64,000 nucleotides of DNA from Brumimicrobium oceani. GTDB taxonomy: Bacteria; Bacteroidota; Bacteroidia; Flavobacteriales_D; Crocinitomicaceae. The position numbers and the translations under genes are program-made. This document shows positions 17,882 to 26,860 of this stretch, piece by piece. Position 1 is the stretch's first letter. Each line of letters begins with the position of its first letter. The notes below the pieces were generated by a model, which was not told where the DNA came from, did not search any database, and saw only the letters and a program-made list of their open reading frames with translations. The stretch covers positions 1 through 64,000 of the forward strand of contig NZ_QFRJ01000013.1 in NCBI RefSeq assembly GCF_003143775.1. Reading direction: 5' to 3'.

Positions 17882-20311
17882 CTACTTTGCAAACTTAAAC
17901 TGCAGCGTAACATATCCATTTATCCCATCAGAAGGTAAAATTCCAGGTCCAGGATAACCGGTTGCTCTTCTTGTAAAGTAACTCGCATTCGTAAAGTTAT
18001 TCACCCCAAATTCCACTTGGAAATATTTTTTGAATTTATAATTTCCGCTGAAATCAAAAACCATGTAAGCCGGAACCTCTCCAATTACAGCGTCTCCTGT
18101 TGGTTCAACTGCGTTTGACGCGTCAGAGAATTGCGGTGAATTAAAACTTCCTTGCACTTTTAATGTCCAGTTTTTAAACGAAGAACTAATTCCAGATTTC
18201 ACCATAAAAGTACTCACGTATTCCACTTTATTTCCAACATAATTAGCTTCTTTCGAAGTGATATAATTGGCGTTGATGTAAGAAGCGTTAACGAAAGTTT
18301 TTAGCGCCCAATTTCTTTCTTTTTCACCTAATTTCAACCAATCAATTTCAGCAAAAGATTCTATTCCGTAATTTTGAGCATCACCAATATTTGTTCTCTC
18401 TTTCTTCACGGTTTTTGGTTTTGGAGCTAGTCCAATTTTATCGCCATAGAAAATATAGAAGGCTGATAAATCATAAATCAGAACATCTTTTAACAAACCT
18501 CTAAACCCAAGCTCTGAGGTAAATCCGTATTCATCTTTGATATTTGGATCGACAACTACATTTGGGTTGGTTACACGAATATCTGTAAAATTAATGGCGC
18601 GGTAATTCTGTGTTAGGTTGCTATACAAACTCGAATTCTTTCCTACTTTATAAGAAACTCCTGTTCCAAATAAAGGAACTGTTCGGGAAATAGAATTAGA
18701 ATCACTTGCTCTTGTAATCGACAAAGTGTCGAAATTTAAAGGATGAACAACATATTGCTTGTAAAATCCTTCAGAACTTGTCGAAATATTTTCAATTCGA
18801 ACTCCTAAATTCACTCGCCATTTCTTTCCAATAAAGAACATGTTCTCTGCAAACAAAGCTTGATTTACAGAAGGGTAAATAAATGAAGAACCTTCGACAT
18901 CATCGGGGTTAATAAACATAAAATTTGCATCATCTCCATCTGCTGCAGTTCCTTGCTTGGTTTGTGTTTCACCTTGATAAACCCTTGCCCCTACTAGTAA
19001 AGCACCCTTCACTTTTGGAGTAATTTTATCATCTTCTGAATACCAACTGTACTTTTTCATGAAACGCGCTTCTACTCCGCCGTTCATGAAATCGGAATAA
19101 ATCATTTCTCGATTTCCACCCAAATCAGTTTGTGTTATTTTCCCCAAAAAACCAATTGTTCTTCGGTTAGAAATCATCCCAAAGGCGCGAATATCAAAGG
19201 TCGTAGATTGATTAATTTCATAGGTTGATTTTAAAGCCAATAAATTCCAATCTACAGCAAACCAATTTCTATCTCTAATACTTTGTTTTGGATCTTCCTC
19301 AAATCCTAAATCTGTTAGTCCTCCAGCTTGCTTAGTTACGTAATTCATATGCGTAAACTCTGCACTTACTGTCCAGTTTTCATTTAAATAATACCCAAAT
19401 TGTGCAAAAGCCTGATGTTGAAAAAACTCACTATTTTCTCTATAACCATCCCCTTTTTTGTATTGATGATAGGCTTGATAAAACATTCTATTGTGTGTTC
19501 CAGAAATACGGTTAAACGTACTAAAATATCCATAACCTCCTAAGGTATTTCTTGAAGTCAGCTGGAATGGTGTATGCTTAACTGGATCTAAAACTTCAAA
19601 ATTTAGCAGTCCTCCAAACTGAGTTCCAAACTGCAAAGCGGCTGAACCACGGATAATTTCAATGCTTTTTAATGCCTCAATTGGCGGTGTGTAGTAACTT
19701 TCAGGATATCCCAAAGCATCCGCGCTAATGTCATATCCATTTTGGCGTGTATTGAAATTAGCAGTACGTTTTGGACTTAATCCTCTTCCACCAATTCCAA
19801 TTTGAATTCCTGCTCCGTCATTTTCCCAAATGTTTAAACCCGGTACTTTAGCATACATTTCTCGCGCATTTCCTGTTGATTTTGCGCCGCTTAAATTTTC
19901 TAGTTCAATGATTGAGTTGGTTCCTGTATTTAAGCGCACGCCTTTGATTGGCGGCATAAAACCAACATTAAAATCGGCCATTCGTTTTTTCACGATAATT
20001 ACTTCTCCAATAGCTTGAGTTTCATAACACATTTTCAATCGGCTTTCTCCTTTTGTTGCAATATCGACTCCTGCAAGAACGCGTAAAGTATCAAACTGAT
20101 TAAACGTAAATTGAATTGTGTCGCCATGTTTTGCACGAATAACAAATTCACCGTTTAATGAAGAGCGCGCCAAATCTTTTGAAATCAAGTTCTGAACTTT
20201 TATTCCAGGCAGGGCTTCATTAAACTGATCCACAACAATTCCATTGTACTTTTCTTGACCGAAAACTATGGATGCCATTAAAAAAGATATGATAAAAAAT
20301 ACTGCTCTCAT
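17882..20311 (-). CDS. TonB-dependent outer-membrane receptor
   Basis: An 809-residue receptor with a signal peptide ending SIVFGQ, an N-terminal carboxypeptidase-like regulatory (CarboxypepD_reg-like) domain at about residues 20-95 and a plug domain at about 110-230 (VKKRMADFNVG, NAREMYAKVPGLNIWENDGAGIQIGIGGRGL, ALKSIEIIRGSAALQFGTQFGG). A 22-strand-type barrel follows, ending in aromatic FKFAK. The plug resembles FecA-type siderophore or citrate receptors, but the ligand is not determinable. It takes up a substrate using TonB/ExbB energy. It is the last gene of a four-gene operon, overlapping the HTTM gene by 4 bases. Confidence 0.9.
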   Translation of the reverse strand: MRAVFFIISFLMASIVFGQEKYNGIVVDQFNEALPGIKVQNLISKDLARSSLNGEFVIRAKHGDTIQFTFNQFDTLRVLAGVDIATKGESRLKMCYETQAIGEVIIVKKRMADFNVGFMPPIKGVRLNTGTNSIIELENLSGAKSTGNAREMYAKVPGLNIWENDGAGIQIGIGGRGLSPKRTANFNTRQNGYDISADALGYPESYYTPPIEALKSIEIIRGSAALQFGTQFGGLLNFEVLDPVKHTPFQLTSRNTLGGYGYFSTFNRISGTHNRMFYQAYHQYKKGDGYRENSEFFQHQAFAQFGYYLNENWTVSAEFTHMNYVTKQAGGLTDLGFEEDPKQSIRDRNWFAVDWNLLALKSTYEINQSTTFDIRAFGMISNRRTIGFLGKITQTDLGGNREMIYSDFMNGGVEARFMKKYSWYSEDDKITPKVKGALLVGARVYQGETQTKQGTAADGDDANFMFINPDDVEGSSFIYPSVNQALFAENMFFIGKKWRVNLGVRIENISTSSEGFYKQYVVHPLNFDTLSITRASDSNSISRTVPLFGTGVSYKVGKNSSLYSNLTQNYRAINFTDIRVTNPNVVVDPNIKDEYGFTSELGFRGLLKDVLIYDLSAFYIFYGDKIGLAPKPKTVKKERTNIGDAQNYGIESFAEIDWLKLGEKERNWALKTFVNASYINANYITSKEANYVGNKVEYVSTFMVKSGISSSFKNWTLKVQGSFNSPQFSDASNAVEPTGDAVIGEVPAYMVFDFSGNYKFKKYFQVEFGVNNFTNASYFTRRATGYPGPGILPSDGINGYVTLQFKFAK

Positions 20312-21690
20312 TTTTCAAAAGGTTCTATCCAATCACGGTGTTTTAAATTATACGACAAAGCTGTTAAATCGTGTTTTTTATCAATAAACAACTGCGATTT
20401 TCTTCCATTTAGCGAAACATAAACTTCAGCATGCACCGCTGGATTTCGCAAAGTTATCGATTGCTCTTTATTGGAAAAAGTTTTTCCATCAAATTCTTCT
20501 TGTAGCATCTTAGCAAATTGCAAAATCATGTCGGGCTGCGTCATCATTTGATCTTCTTGCCTTACAGTCAAATAATCAGTATTGTTCACTTCAATTGTTC
20601 GTCCCGTTTCTCTATCAGTAACGTAAAAAGTGGCGTGACCTTCTTTGTGCATTAACATTACACGCCAGGAGAATCTAAATCCTTCTTCATTCCAAAATAA
20701 ATCGCCTGGATAAGCCACAAAACGTAAAGGAACAAGAATTTGTATAGCGATATATAAAATGATTCCATATTTCACAAAAGGCTTTGGAGTAGGAATGTTT
20801 TTTATTGTTTCAGGAATATTTTCTGTCCATTTAAACAATCTTTTAAGCCCATTTAAAAGCTGTTGATGGAATTTTACTCCAAAGAAAATTGTGGTTGAGA
20901 AAATCATTACCCAAGGGAAAACGCCAATTGGGAAAAGCAACCAAGTCACGATATGAAAGAAGATAACGGCTAAATAGGCAAATGGTCTTGTTCTTTTACT
21001 CATTAGGAAAAACACGATGAACAAATCGTAAATACAGCCCATCCAACTAAAGAAGTAAGCTGTAACTTCCGCCTTTAAAATCCCTCCAACATAAGGAAGA
21101 TTGTGATGGGCCTGCAACCAGGTCCTTAAAGGTTGAGCTTCAAAAAGCCAATCTGAATTGATTTTTGCTATTCCTGCAAAAATGTAAACAACAGCCAATT
21201 GAAATTTTAAAATATTAATGTGCCAAGCTGCGGTTTCTTTTCTTCTGATGTGAGGAAAAAGCTTTGCATCTATTGAAAAATCACGGTGTGCAGGAACCAA
21301 CATCATCAAGAAACTCATTAAACTTAGGAAGTAATAATGATTTAAATAATTGGATTTATCGAGCAGTTCAACATAAGTAAAGCACGCAAAAAACACAAAA
21401 GTACTGATGCGGTAGAAAAAACCCAACATGATAAACAAAGCTGCAATAGCCATGAGTATAAATGGAATATACATCAAGTTTCCTTGTAAGGGTTTTACCC
21501 ATTCGAAACCAAGAAACCCAAAGAAAAATTTTGGTTCGATGTATTGTGTTTCCACCCAACCCTTCATAATAAAACGCAAACTGCTAAAAAGCAGCATAGC
21601 TCCAAAAATTATGCGAAACATAATTAATGGAGCTATAGCTGTTTGCTTAAAAAAATCAGCTCTAAAGCCTTGTTTTAGAGATTTAATCAC
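20308..21690 (-). CDS. HTTM domain protein (vitamin K-dependent gamma-carboxylase homologue)
   Basis: A 460-residue polytopic inner-membrane protein. The N-terminal two thirds is an HTTM domain with several transmembrane helices and the signature stretches NHYYFLSLMSFLMMLVPAHR and FQLAVVYIFAGIAKINSDWL. The C-terminal part is soluble, with DRETGRTIEVNNTDYLT and HAEVYVSLNGR. Family relatives include the animal gamma-glutamyl carboxylase; the bacterial activity is unproven. It overlaps the imelysin gene by 8 bases and the receptor gene by 4, so translation is coupled. This placement suggests that it modifies, or acts with, the secreted imelysin and receptor. Confidence 0.88.
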   Translation of the reverse strand: MIKSLKQGFRADFFKQTAIAPLIMFRIIFGAMLLFSSLRFIMKGWVETQYIEPKFFFGFLGFEWVKPLQGNLMYIPFILMAIAALFIMLGFFYRISTFVFFACFTYVELLDKSNYLNHYYFLSLMSFLMMLVPAHRDFSIDAKLFPHIRRKETAAWHINILKFQLAVVYIFAGIAKINSDWLFEAQPLRTWLQAHHNLPYVGGILKAEVTAYFFSWMGCIYDLFIVFFLMSKRTRPFAYLAVIFFHIVTWLLFPIGVFPWVMIFSTTIFFGVKFHQQLLNGLKRLFKWTENIPETIKNIPTPKPFVKYGIILYIAIQILVPLRFVAYPGDLFWNEEGFRFSWRVMLMHKEGHATFYVTDRETGRTIEVNNTDYLTVRQEDQMMTQPDMILQFAKMLQEEFDGKTFSNKEQSITLRNPAVHAEVYVSLNGRKSQLFIDKKHDLTALSYNLKHRDWIEPFEK

Positions 21691-22765
21691 CGTCGTTATC
21701 TTGATAAGTGATCAATACTCCAAAGGCTGCTGTCATATCTGTTTTTATATTGACAACTTGTTGTTGTAGGTGCAAATACAATTCATCCAATTGATTTTCC
21801 ATTGAAGGATCATTAATTGCTTCTTCTAAAGTCATAGAAAAACCTTCTGCTTTAGATAAAATAATATCAAATTTATTATTGATTGTATTGTCAAGACTTG
21901 TTTTTTCAAGATTCACCAAATAATCGCTAAACCCAAGTCCAGATTTACCATTAATTAAACCTTTTCCATTGTAAGTCGCTTTCAATGCCTTGATGCTTTC
22001 AATTAATAAATCAAATGAAATTCCGCTGTAACGTGCCTCTACATACTCTGGATTTGACAAACCAAGATTAGCTTTTCCGATTGGAATTCCGATTTTAGCT
22101 GTTTTAGCCAGTTCGTAATCTCTATTGAATTCGTTCACAAATTCAGAGAAAGCTGATGTTGAAGAAGTTCCAGTTGATTCATTGAAAGTTGATTTATAAG
22201 ACGACCAAGCATTCACAACAGACTGTGTTTCGTTGTACAATTTCTGAATCACTTTCTCTGCATATTCAACATAAGCAGCGTTATTTTGAAGTTCAGCCAA
22301 TGCATTTGAATTGTAGAATAAATAATCCAAGGCATTTAATCCAATCGCATCTAAATTTGAAATTGCGGCTAAATTATATGATCCAGAATTGATATTAGAT
22401 TCAATTTTTGCTGGATCGACAGGATATGTTCCTGTAGAGCTTTTAAATCCGATATCTCGAATAGGACCAAAATCAAAAATCTTTAAAGTTTGCCACGTTA
22501 AGTAACTCGCCTTCCAATTCATTTTTACTTCGTCAAGATTTGCTTGTGTTGGGGCATTTTTAAAATTGACAAAGCTTGATTTCAAATCACTAATTTCAGC
22601 ATCGAATTGCGTTAAAGAAGGAAGAATGATATTTGCAGAAACATTGGTTAACATTTCAGCTTTGTTGAATTCATTTTCCTCGCTGTCCTTATCTTTCTTG
22701 TCTTTGCAAGAAAAAAGAAGTCCGACGCTGAGCATTAAAACAAAACCTACCGATCTTTTCAACAT
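21683..22765 (-). CDS. Imelysin family lipoprotein
   Basis: A 360-residue lipoprotein, lipobox LLFSC (Cys20), followed by a charged linker (KDKKDKDSEENE). The remainder is alpha-helical with the imelysin-type core (WKASYLTWQTLKIFDFGPIRD, DAIGLNALDYLFYN, NLGLSNPEYVEARYSG). Imelysins (ICMP/IrpA type) are iron-regulated surface proteins and have been proposed to bind iron or heme; the canonical GxHxxE motif is not obvious here. It sits 18 bases after DUF4856 and overlaps the HTTM gene, in an operon with a TonB receptor, consistent with iron or metal acquisition. Confidence 0.88.
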   Translation of the reverse strand: MLKRSVGFVLMLSVGLLFSCKDKKDKDSEENEFNKAEMLTNVSANIILPSLTQFDAEISDLKSSFVNFKNAPTQANLDEVKMNWKASYLTWQTLKIFDFGPIRDIGFKSSTGTYPVDPAKIESNINSGSYNLAAISNLDAIGLNALDYLFYNSNALAELQNNAAYVEYAEKVIQKLYNETQSVVNAWSSYKSTFNESTGTSSTSAFSEFVNEFNRDYELAKTAKIGIPIGKANLGLSNPEYVEARYSGISFDLLIESIKALKATYNGKGLINGKSGLGFSDYLVNLEKTSLDNTINNKFDIILSKAEGFSMTLEEAINDPSMENQLDELYLHLQQQVVNIKTDMTAAFGVLITYQDNDGD

Positions 22766-22783
22766 AATTCTTTAGTTTTTTAA

Positions 22784-23938
22784 TTAAAATTTACCGTCAA
22801 TACTCGCTGCAATTGCATTGATGTCTGCTACAGTAATATCCCACATATTGCTTGGGAACATATTCATTAAAGTTGCGTGCTCGCCTTGCGACATTCTTCT
22901 TGTTTCAAGTGGAGCATAACGTAAGTTCCAAGCAAATGCGTACGCTTCAGAAAGTGCGTGGAATGCTTTTGCATTGTCAGAACCTAATTGTGCTTTTGCA
23001 GAGTTTAAGTAATAAACCGCTTGTTTTGCAGAGATTGTTTCCCACATCAAACGAATTTCTTTAATTGCTGCATCACGTGTTGCCATATCATCATTTGAAA
23101 TTGCTGCACGACCTTTCAAGAAATTGTTCATCATGATTGCGTTAGAACCTAAATCTGCATCTTGCTTATCACAATACTTACCCCAAAAACTACTAGGGAT
23201 GCTAGATGGGAAGTCAATTTCAACACCAAAATATCCGAATGCTTCATCAAAGTGGTGCTCCATAGTTGTGTAATATTTTCCAGCTGCTGCATCCACTGCA
23301 TCGCTATTATCCACATTCATTTTACCCTCTGCAAAGTATCCGTTCACTGCTTGATTCATAAAAATCGCACCCATTAAACCTTTTTCAATTAATTGAACTG
23401 GCTCATAACCGTTAGCATCAAATAAATATTTACTCGTTCCTGAAGTTAAAACTCCTGCTTGACCATCAGCTGCAGTAGAAGCAAAGTCGTTACTTGCAAC
23501 AACTAAATCAGCCATCCAGTCTTTAAACATTTGAACATCGTTTGTAAATGTTTTATTTTCTAATTGTTTTGAAGAAGAAAAAGAAAAGTTTCCAGCTCCA
23601 TTATCTCCAGTATTTGCATACATATCCAACAAATCCTGCTCTGAAACCATCCCTTCTGTTCCTGATTTCATTACAACGACCATCTCTTCTAATTGAGATA
23701 AACGATCAATTTGACCACCATAGCTTACCGTTGAATTTCCGTTGGCATCTGTAAAAACATAAGTTGTAGGAACAGTGTATGCATCTTCTCCTGCGCTTGA
23801 GTAAACACAAGAACCATCATCTTTTTTTGCCTCAGTGCTGTAGTTCATAGCGTTTTCGTCAGTACATCCTTCTTTTTTACAAGCGACTAACATTGTTGCT
23901 GCTGCTGCTGCTGTGAAAACAAATATTTTTCTAATCAT
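22784..23938 (-). CDS. DUF4856 family lipoprotein, first gene of imelysin-HTTM-TonB operon
   Basis: A 384-residue lipoprotein with lipobox TMLVAC (Cys20) and the KKEGCTDENAMNY...DDGSCVY motif. A mostly helical DUF4856 region follows, with GQAGVLTSGTSKYLFDANGYE, IEKGLMGAIFMNQAV and EHHFDEAFGYFGV. The recurring His/Asp/Glu in the helical part (MEHHFDEAFG) could bind metal, which is inference. It is followed 18 bases later by imelysin. The promoter has TATTTTTG and an overlapping 6-8-6 inverted repeat. It is paralogous to the gene at 24635, with which it aligns along the whole length. Confidence 0.87.
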   Translation of the reverse strand: MIRKIFVFTAAAAATMLVACKKEGCTDENAMNYSTEAKKDDGSCVYSSAGEDAYTVPTTYVFTDANGNSTVSYGGQIDRLSQLEEMVVVMKSGTEGMVSEQDLLDMYANTGDNGAGNFSFSSSKQLENKTFTNDVQMFKDWMADLVVASNDFASTAADGQAGVLTSGTSKYLFDANGYEPVQLIEKGLMGAIFMNQAVNGYFAEGKMNVDNSDAVDAAAGKYYTTMEHHFDEAFGYFGVEIDFPSSIPSSFWGKYCDKQDADLGSNAIMMNNFLKGRAAISNDDMATRDAAIKEIRLMWETISAKQAVYYLNSAKAQLGSDNAKAFHALSEAYAFAWNLRYAPLETRRMSQGEHATLMNMFPSNMWDITVADINAIAASIDGKF

Positions 23939-24634
23939 CTTTTATTGTTTAATCATTTTTCGGCAAAAATAAAGAGGGTTTAAAGAATAGGCAATACCAC
24001 AAATACGGTATTTAGAATCGTTTTAAATAAACCAAGCCCTTTCAAAACAATCACAAAACACTAAAAAACTGATACATAAGAATAAATTAAAGTATGTTTT
24101 TTAATATCCGATTTTGATAATCGCCCAACTCTAATTCTAGCTTTAATGCCAAAACAAGACAAAATGTTCAACACAAATCAAGGAAAAAACTTAAAAGTTG
24201 ATTCCTTACAAGCCTAACAGTTGATCCTATTGCACATAAAAAAGATCATCAAACATTAAAATTCGTTATCATACTCAGGAACGTTATGAAGAGATGACTC
24301 AGTCGAACTACCTCATTTAAACAAAAAGTGTTTTAAATACTGATTGCTAAAAATTTGCAAACACTGCGTTAAAAGCTATCGCTTTTCGTTGCAAAAAAGT
24401 GGAACATAGTGATGGGGCGGAAACAGGGGACTTTTATAAAATCGGAAATCTCTGATGCGCCTTGAGTTTATTCATATCAGGCCTTTCTAGACATAAGGCG
24501 GTTAAAAGTAATGAAACTAACGCAAAAAGCACTTTCTTTATTTATGGTATCTTACCGTGCACGCCAAGCACTAGACAACCCCTTCAGAAAACAATACGAT
24601 GAACATCACTTTAAGCAAGGCTACTATCCATGCC
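23939..24634. other. Long spacer between the two DUF4856 genes
   Basis: Apart from the promoter/operator at its left end there is no open frame with convincing protein character. The stretch 24360-24600 has a slightly higher GC content than its surroundings and could be a remnant of lost sequence, but neither strand gives a recognisable product. This is where further operon genes of the second DUF4856 copy would be expected. Confidence 0.4.
23964..24012 (-). promoter_or_regulatory. Promoter with 6-8-6 inverted repeat, copy B
   Basis: The -7 element TATTTTTG lies at 23971-23964 and the -33 TTG at 23994-23992, spacer 20. The inverted repeat AATACC-N8-GGTATT lies at 23993-24012. The 21-base distance from the repeat to the -7 element is identical to that of the 17055 gene promoter, and the repeat overlaps the -33 element in the same way. 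Confidence 0.65.
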
Positions 24635-25792
24635 CTAGTTATATTTCCATTCAATAAAGGAGATAAGGTCATTGATATTAGAAGTCGTCATATTCCACAT
24701 ATTATCTGTGAAACTTCCAATTAACGTTCCGTAATCAAAATTTGTCAGCCTTCGGGTTTCCCCTGGAGCATATCTCAGGATCCAACAAAAACCGTAGGCT
24801 TCTGAAAGTGCATGAAGCGTCTTCGCCTTATCAGAATTAAATGTTGATTTCGCCGAATTTAAAAAATGAAGTGCCTGTTGCGCAGCTATGTTTTCCCACA
24901 TCAAACGAATTTGGGAGATAGCAGCATCGCGTTCAACCAATTCACCATTTGAAATTGCGGTGCGTCCCATCAAAAAGTTGTCCATCATAACAGCGTTAGA
25001 ATTCAAGGCAGCGTCGCTCTCATTACAGTATTTACCCCAAGAATGATCAGGCACTTGAGTTGGAAAATCTGTATCCACTCCAAAAGATCCAAAAGCCATA
25101 TCAAAATGATGTTCCATCTTTGTATAATACTCACCATTCTCAGGGTCAACTGCCTCAGAATTATTAACATTCATATAATCTTCACCTAAAAGCACCTCTA
25201 GCGCACGATACATAAAAACAGCTCCCATCAGTCCTTTTTCAATCAAGCGAACACGTTCATATCCTTTTTCATCAAATAAGTATTTTTTGGAACCCGACAT
25301 TAATACTCCCGCTTGACCGTTTGCCGCAGTATATCCATTGTAATTACTTGCAGAAGCCAAATCGTAGAACCAATCTCTAATTTGATCTTCGCCATCAGAG
25401 GAAGTCTGAAACGCCAAACCATAATCAGAATAAAAAGAGAAATTTCCACCACCATTTCCATCTTGATTACCATACATGTTGAAAATTGTGTTAGGCAAAA
25501 TGGCCCCATCTGTCCCCGACTCCAGCACTTCAACCATTTCTTTTAGTTGTTGAAGTATATCTGTTTGGCTTTGAAATTGAACCGTAGAATTCCCCTTGTT
25601 GTCTTCAAAACTATAGAAATCCGGGATCTCCAAGGTACCGCCCGTACCAGCAGAATTGTAAACACAAGAACCATCATCTTTGTCTGCCTCAGCATTGTAA
25701 TTTATAGCACTTTTATCTGTGCACCCCTCTTTTTTGCAAGCGGTGAATACTATAAAAGCCGTCATTAATAGAGAAAATATTTTTAAACTCAT
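24635..25792 (-). CDS. DUF4856 family lipoprotein, paralogue without operon partners
   Basis: A 385-residue lipoprotein, lipobox VFTAC (Cys19), then KKEGCTDKSAINY...DDGSCVY and a full-length DUF4856 region aligned with the 22784 product (for example GQAGVLMSGSKKYLFDEKGYE and KMEHHFDMAFGSFGV). It is probably a tandem duplicate. Unlike its paralogue it is not followed by imelysin, and its upstream region lacks the 6-8-6 inverted repeat, so it may be regulated differently. The function is as uncertain as that of the paralogue. Confidence 0.83.
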   Translation of the reverse strand: MSLKIFSLLMTAFIVFTACKKEGCTDKSAINYNAEADKDDGSCVYNSAGTGGTLEIPDFYSFEDNKGNSTVQFQSQTDILQQLKEMVEVLESGTDGAILPNTIFNMYGNQDGNGGGNFSFYSDYGLAFQTSSDGEDQIRDWFYDLASASNYNGYTAANGQAGVLMSGSKKYLFDEKGYERVRLIEKGLMGAVFMYRALEVLLGEDYMNVNNSEAVDPENGEYYTKMEHHFDMAFGSFGVDTDFPTQVPDHSWGKYCNESDAALNSNAVMMDNFLMGRTAISNGELVERDAAISQIRLMWENIAAQQALHFLNSAKSTFNSDKAKTLHALSEAYGFCWILRYAPGETRRLTNFDYGTLIGSFTDNMWNMTTSNINDLISFIEWKYN

Positions 25793-25923
25793 TGCTTCTT
25801 AATTAGTTCCATAAAACTACAAAAAGAAAACAAATCACCATACTGCAGTTGTTTGAAATTTTTCCTATATCTTGGACGGAAATGCATCAAGGCTAGAACC
25901 CATTTTTTTTTGTTCGCTTTGAT

Positions 25924-25931
25924 TATTTTTG
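25924..25931 (+). promoter_or_regulatory. Candidate -7 element for msrB
   Basis: TATTTTTG matches TAnnTTTG and lies 113 bases upstream of the msrB start. No well-placed -33 TTG was seen, so this is weak. Confidence 0.3.
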
Positions 25932-26044
25932 TAATCTACTAATTTGGTAGATCTATAAAGGATTACGACCAAGAACAGATTAGAAAAATGTTTGTTTACA
26001 TAAACAAAAAATAAGCAAAAACGTTAACTTAAGAAATTAAAGAC

Positions 26045-26419
26045 ATGTCAAACATCGATCAAAAATATAATGCATTAACTGCGGAAGAACAACGAGTAAT
26101 CCTTAACAAAGGTACTGAACGTCCATTTACTGGAACTTTACTCGATGAAAACGCTAAGGGAATTTACACATGCAAGCAGTGTGACCAGCCACTTTACACC
26201 TCAGAATCTAAATTTGATGCCATGTGCGGTTGGCCATCTTTTGACGATGAAATCGAGGGAGCGGTAGAAAGAGTTCCAGATGCAGACGGCAGAAGAACAG
26301 AAATAGTTTGCTCTAATTGCAAAGGACATTTGGGTCACGTTTTTGAAGGGGAAAATTTTACGGAGAAGAATACGAGACATTGTGTTAACTCGGTCTCAAT
26401 GAACTTCAAAGCCATTTAA
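26045..26419 (+). CDS. msrB: Peptide-methionine (R)-S-oxide reductase
   Basis: A 124-residue MsrB that reduces methionine-R-sulfoxide in proteins, repairing oxidative damage. Two CxxC zinc pairs are present (YTCKQC, Cys43/46, and VCSNCKGHLGH). The catalytic Cys113 lies in RHCVNSVSMNF and WPSF is conserved. The length is normal for a stand-alone MsrB. No signal peptide is seen, so it is cytoplasmic. It is monocistronic, with a repeat-bearing spacer behind it. Confidence 0.95.
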   Translation: MSNIDQKYNALTAEEQRVILNKGTERPFTGTLLDENAKGIYTCKQCDQPLYTSESKFDAMCGWPSFDDEIEGAVERVPDADGRRTEIVCSNCKGHLGHVFEGENFTEKNTRHCVNSVSMNFKAI

Positions 26420-26465
26420 TTTTGTTTTAAAAATCCATTAGCGTCGTTACTCCCAGTTTTAAAAA

Positions 26466-26523
26466 CAGTCATTGACATTAGTACGGATGAATTGCAAATC
26501 GTCCCTACATATGCAATTGACTG
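26466..26523. repeat. REP-like imperfect palindrome
   Basis: The ends CAGTCATTGACATTAGTACGG and the complement of CCCTACATATGCAATTGACTG pair imperfectly. The centre, GGATGAATTGCAAATCGTCC, is a decayed form of the core at 16170-16189. Confidence 0.6.
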
Positions 26524-26616
26524 TCTTGCTATTAAACTTTTAAATTCAAAACTTGGCATTTAGCATTCTTAAATATTTTTTTTCGGAAATTTTATTTATG
26601 AAATTTTCCTGCGCAT

Positions 26617-26692
26617 GGTAGGGACGATTACTTGATTGGACATGAGATTGCTTCGCTAAGTTTGTAAATCGCCCATACTGATGCAAGTGCAA
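26617..26692. repeat. Decayed REP-like palindrome
   Basis: GTAGGGACGATTA on the left pairs with GTAAATCGCCCATAC on the right across roughly 48 bases. Left and right halves are of the same type as the neighbouring element but are interrupted. Confidence 0.45.
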
Positions 26693-26860
26693 ACACCCAT
26701 GGCCTAAAAAAGCAGTACAAATCAAAATTTCGTCTCTAATTCATCATTTCGATTAAAAACATTCTTGATTTCAGACTTTATAAACGATTGAATAGTATTT
26801 TTGCCTTACAGTAGAAAGTAAATTTAAAACAGGTTTTCTACCTTCAAAAAATAGCTAGTA

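Larger units (their letters stand above)
26420..26860. other. Spacer with two REP-like imperfect palindromes
   Basis: No gene supported. It holds inverted repeats at 26466-26523 and 26617-26692 (separate entries), and a -7-like TATTTTTG at 26796-26803, about 58 bases upstream of the heme A synthase start. Confidence 0.55.

Noticed and set aside
24360-24620. Possible decayed gene in the 696-base gap
   Set aside because: Both strands contain short frames (for example one opening ATGGGGCGGAAACAGG), but none gives a recognisable product and stops are frequent.
25800-25880. Search for the AATACS-N8-SGTATT operator upstream of the second DUF4856 gene
   Set aside because: The upstream region has no such repeat; nearest sequence CACCATACTGCAG lacks symmetry. 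Recorded because its absence matters for the operator finding.
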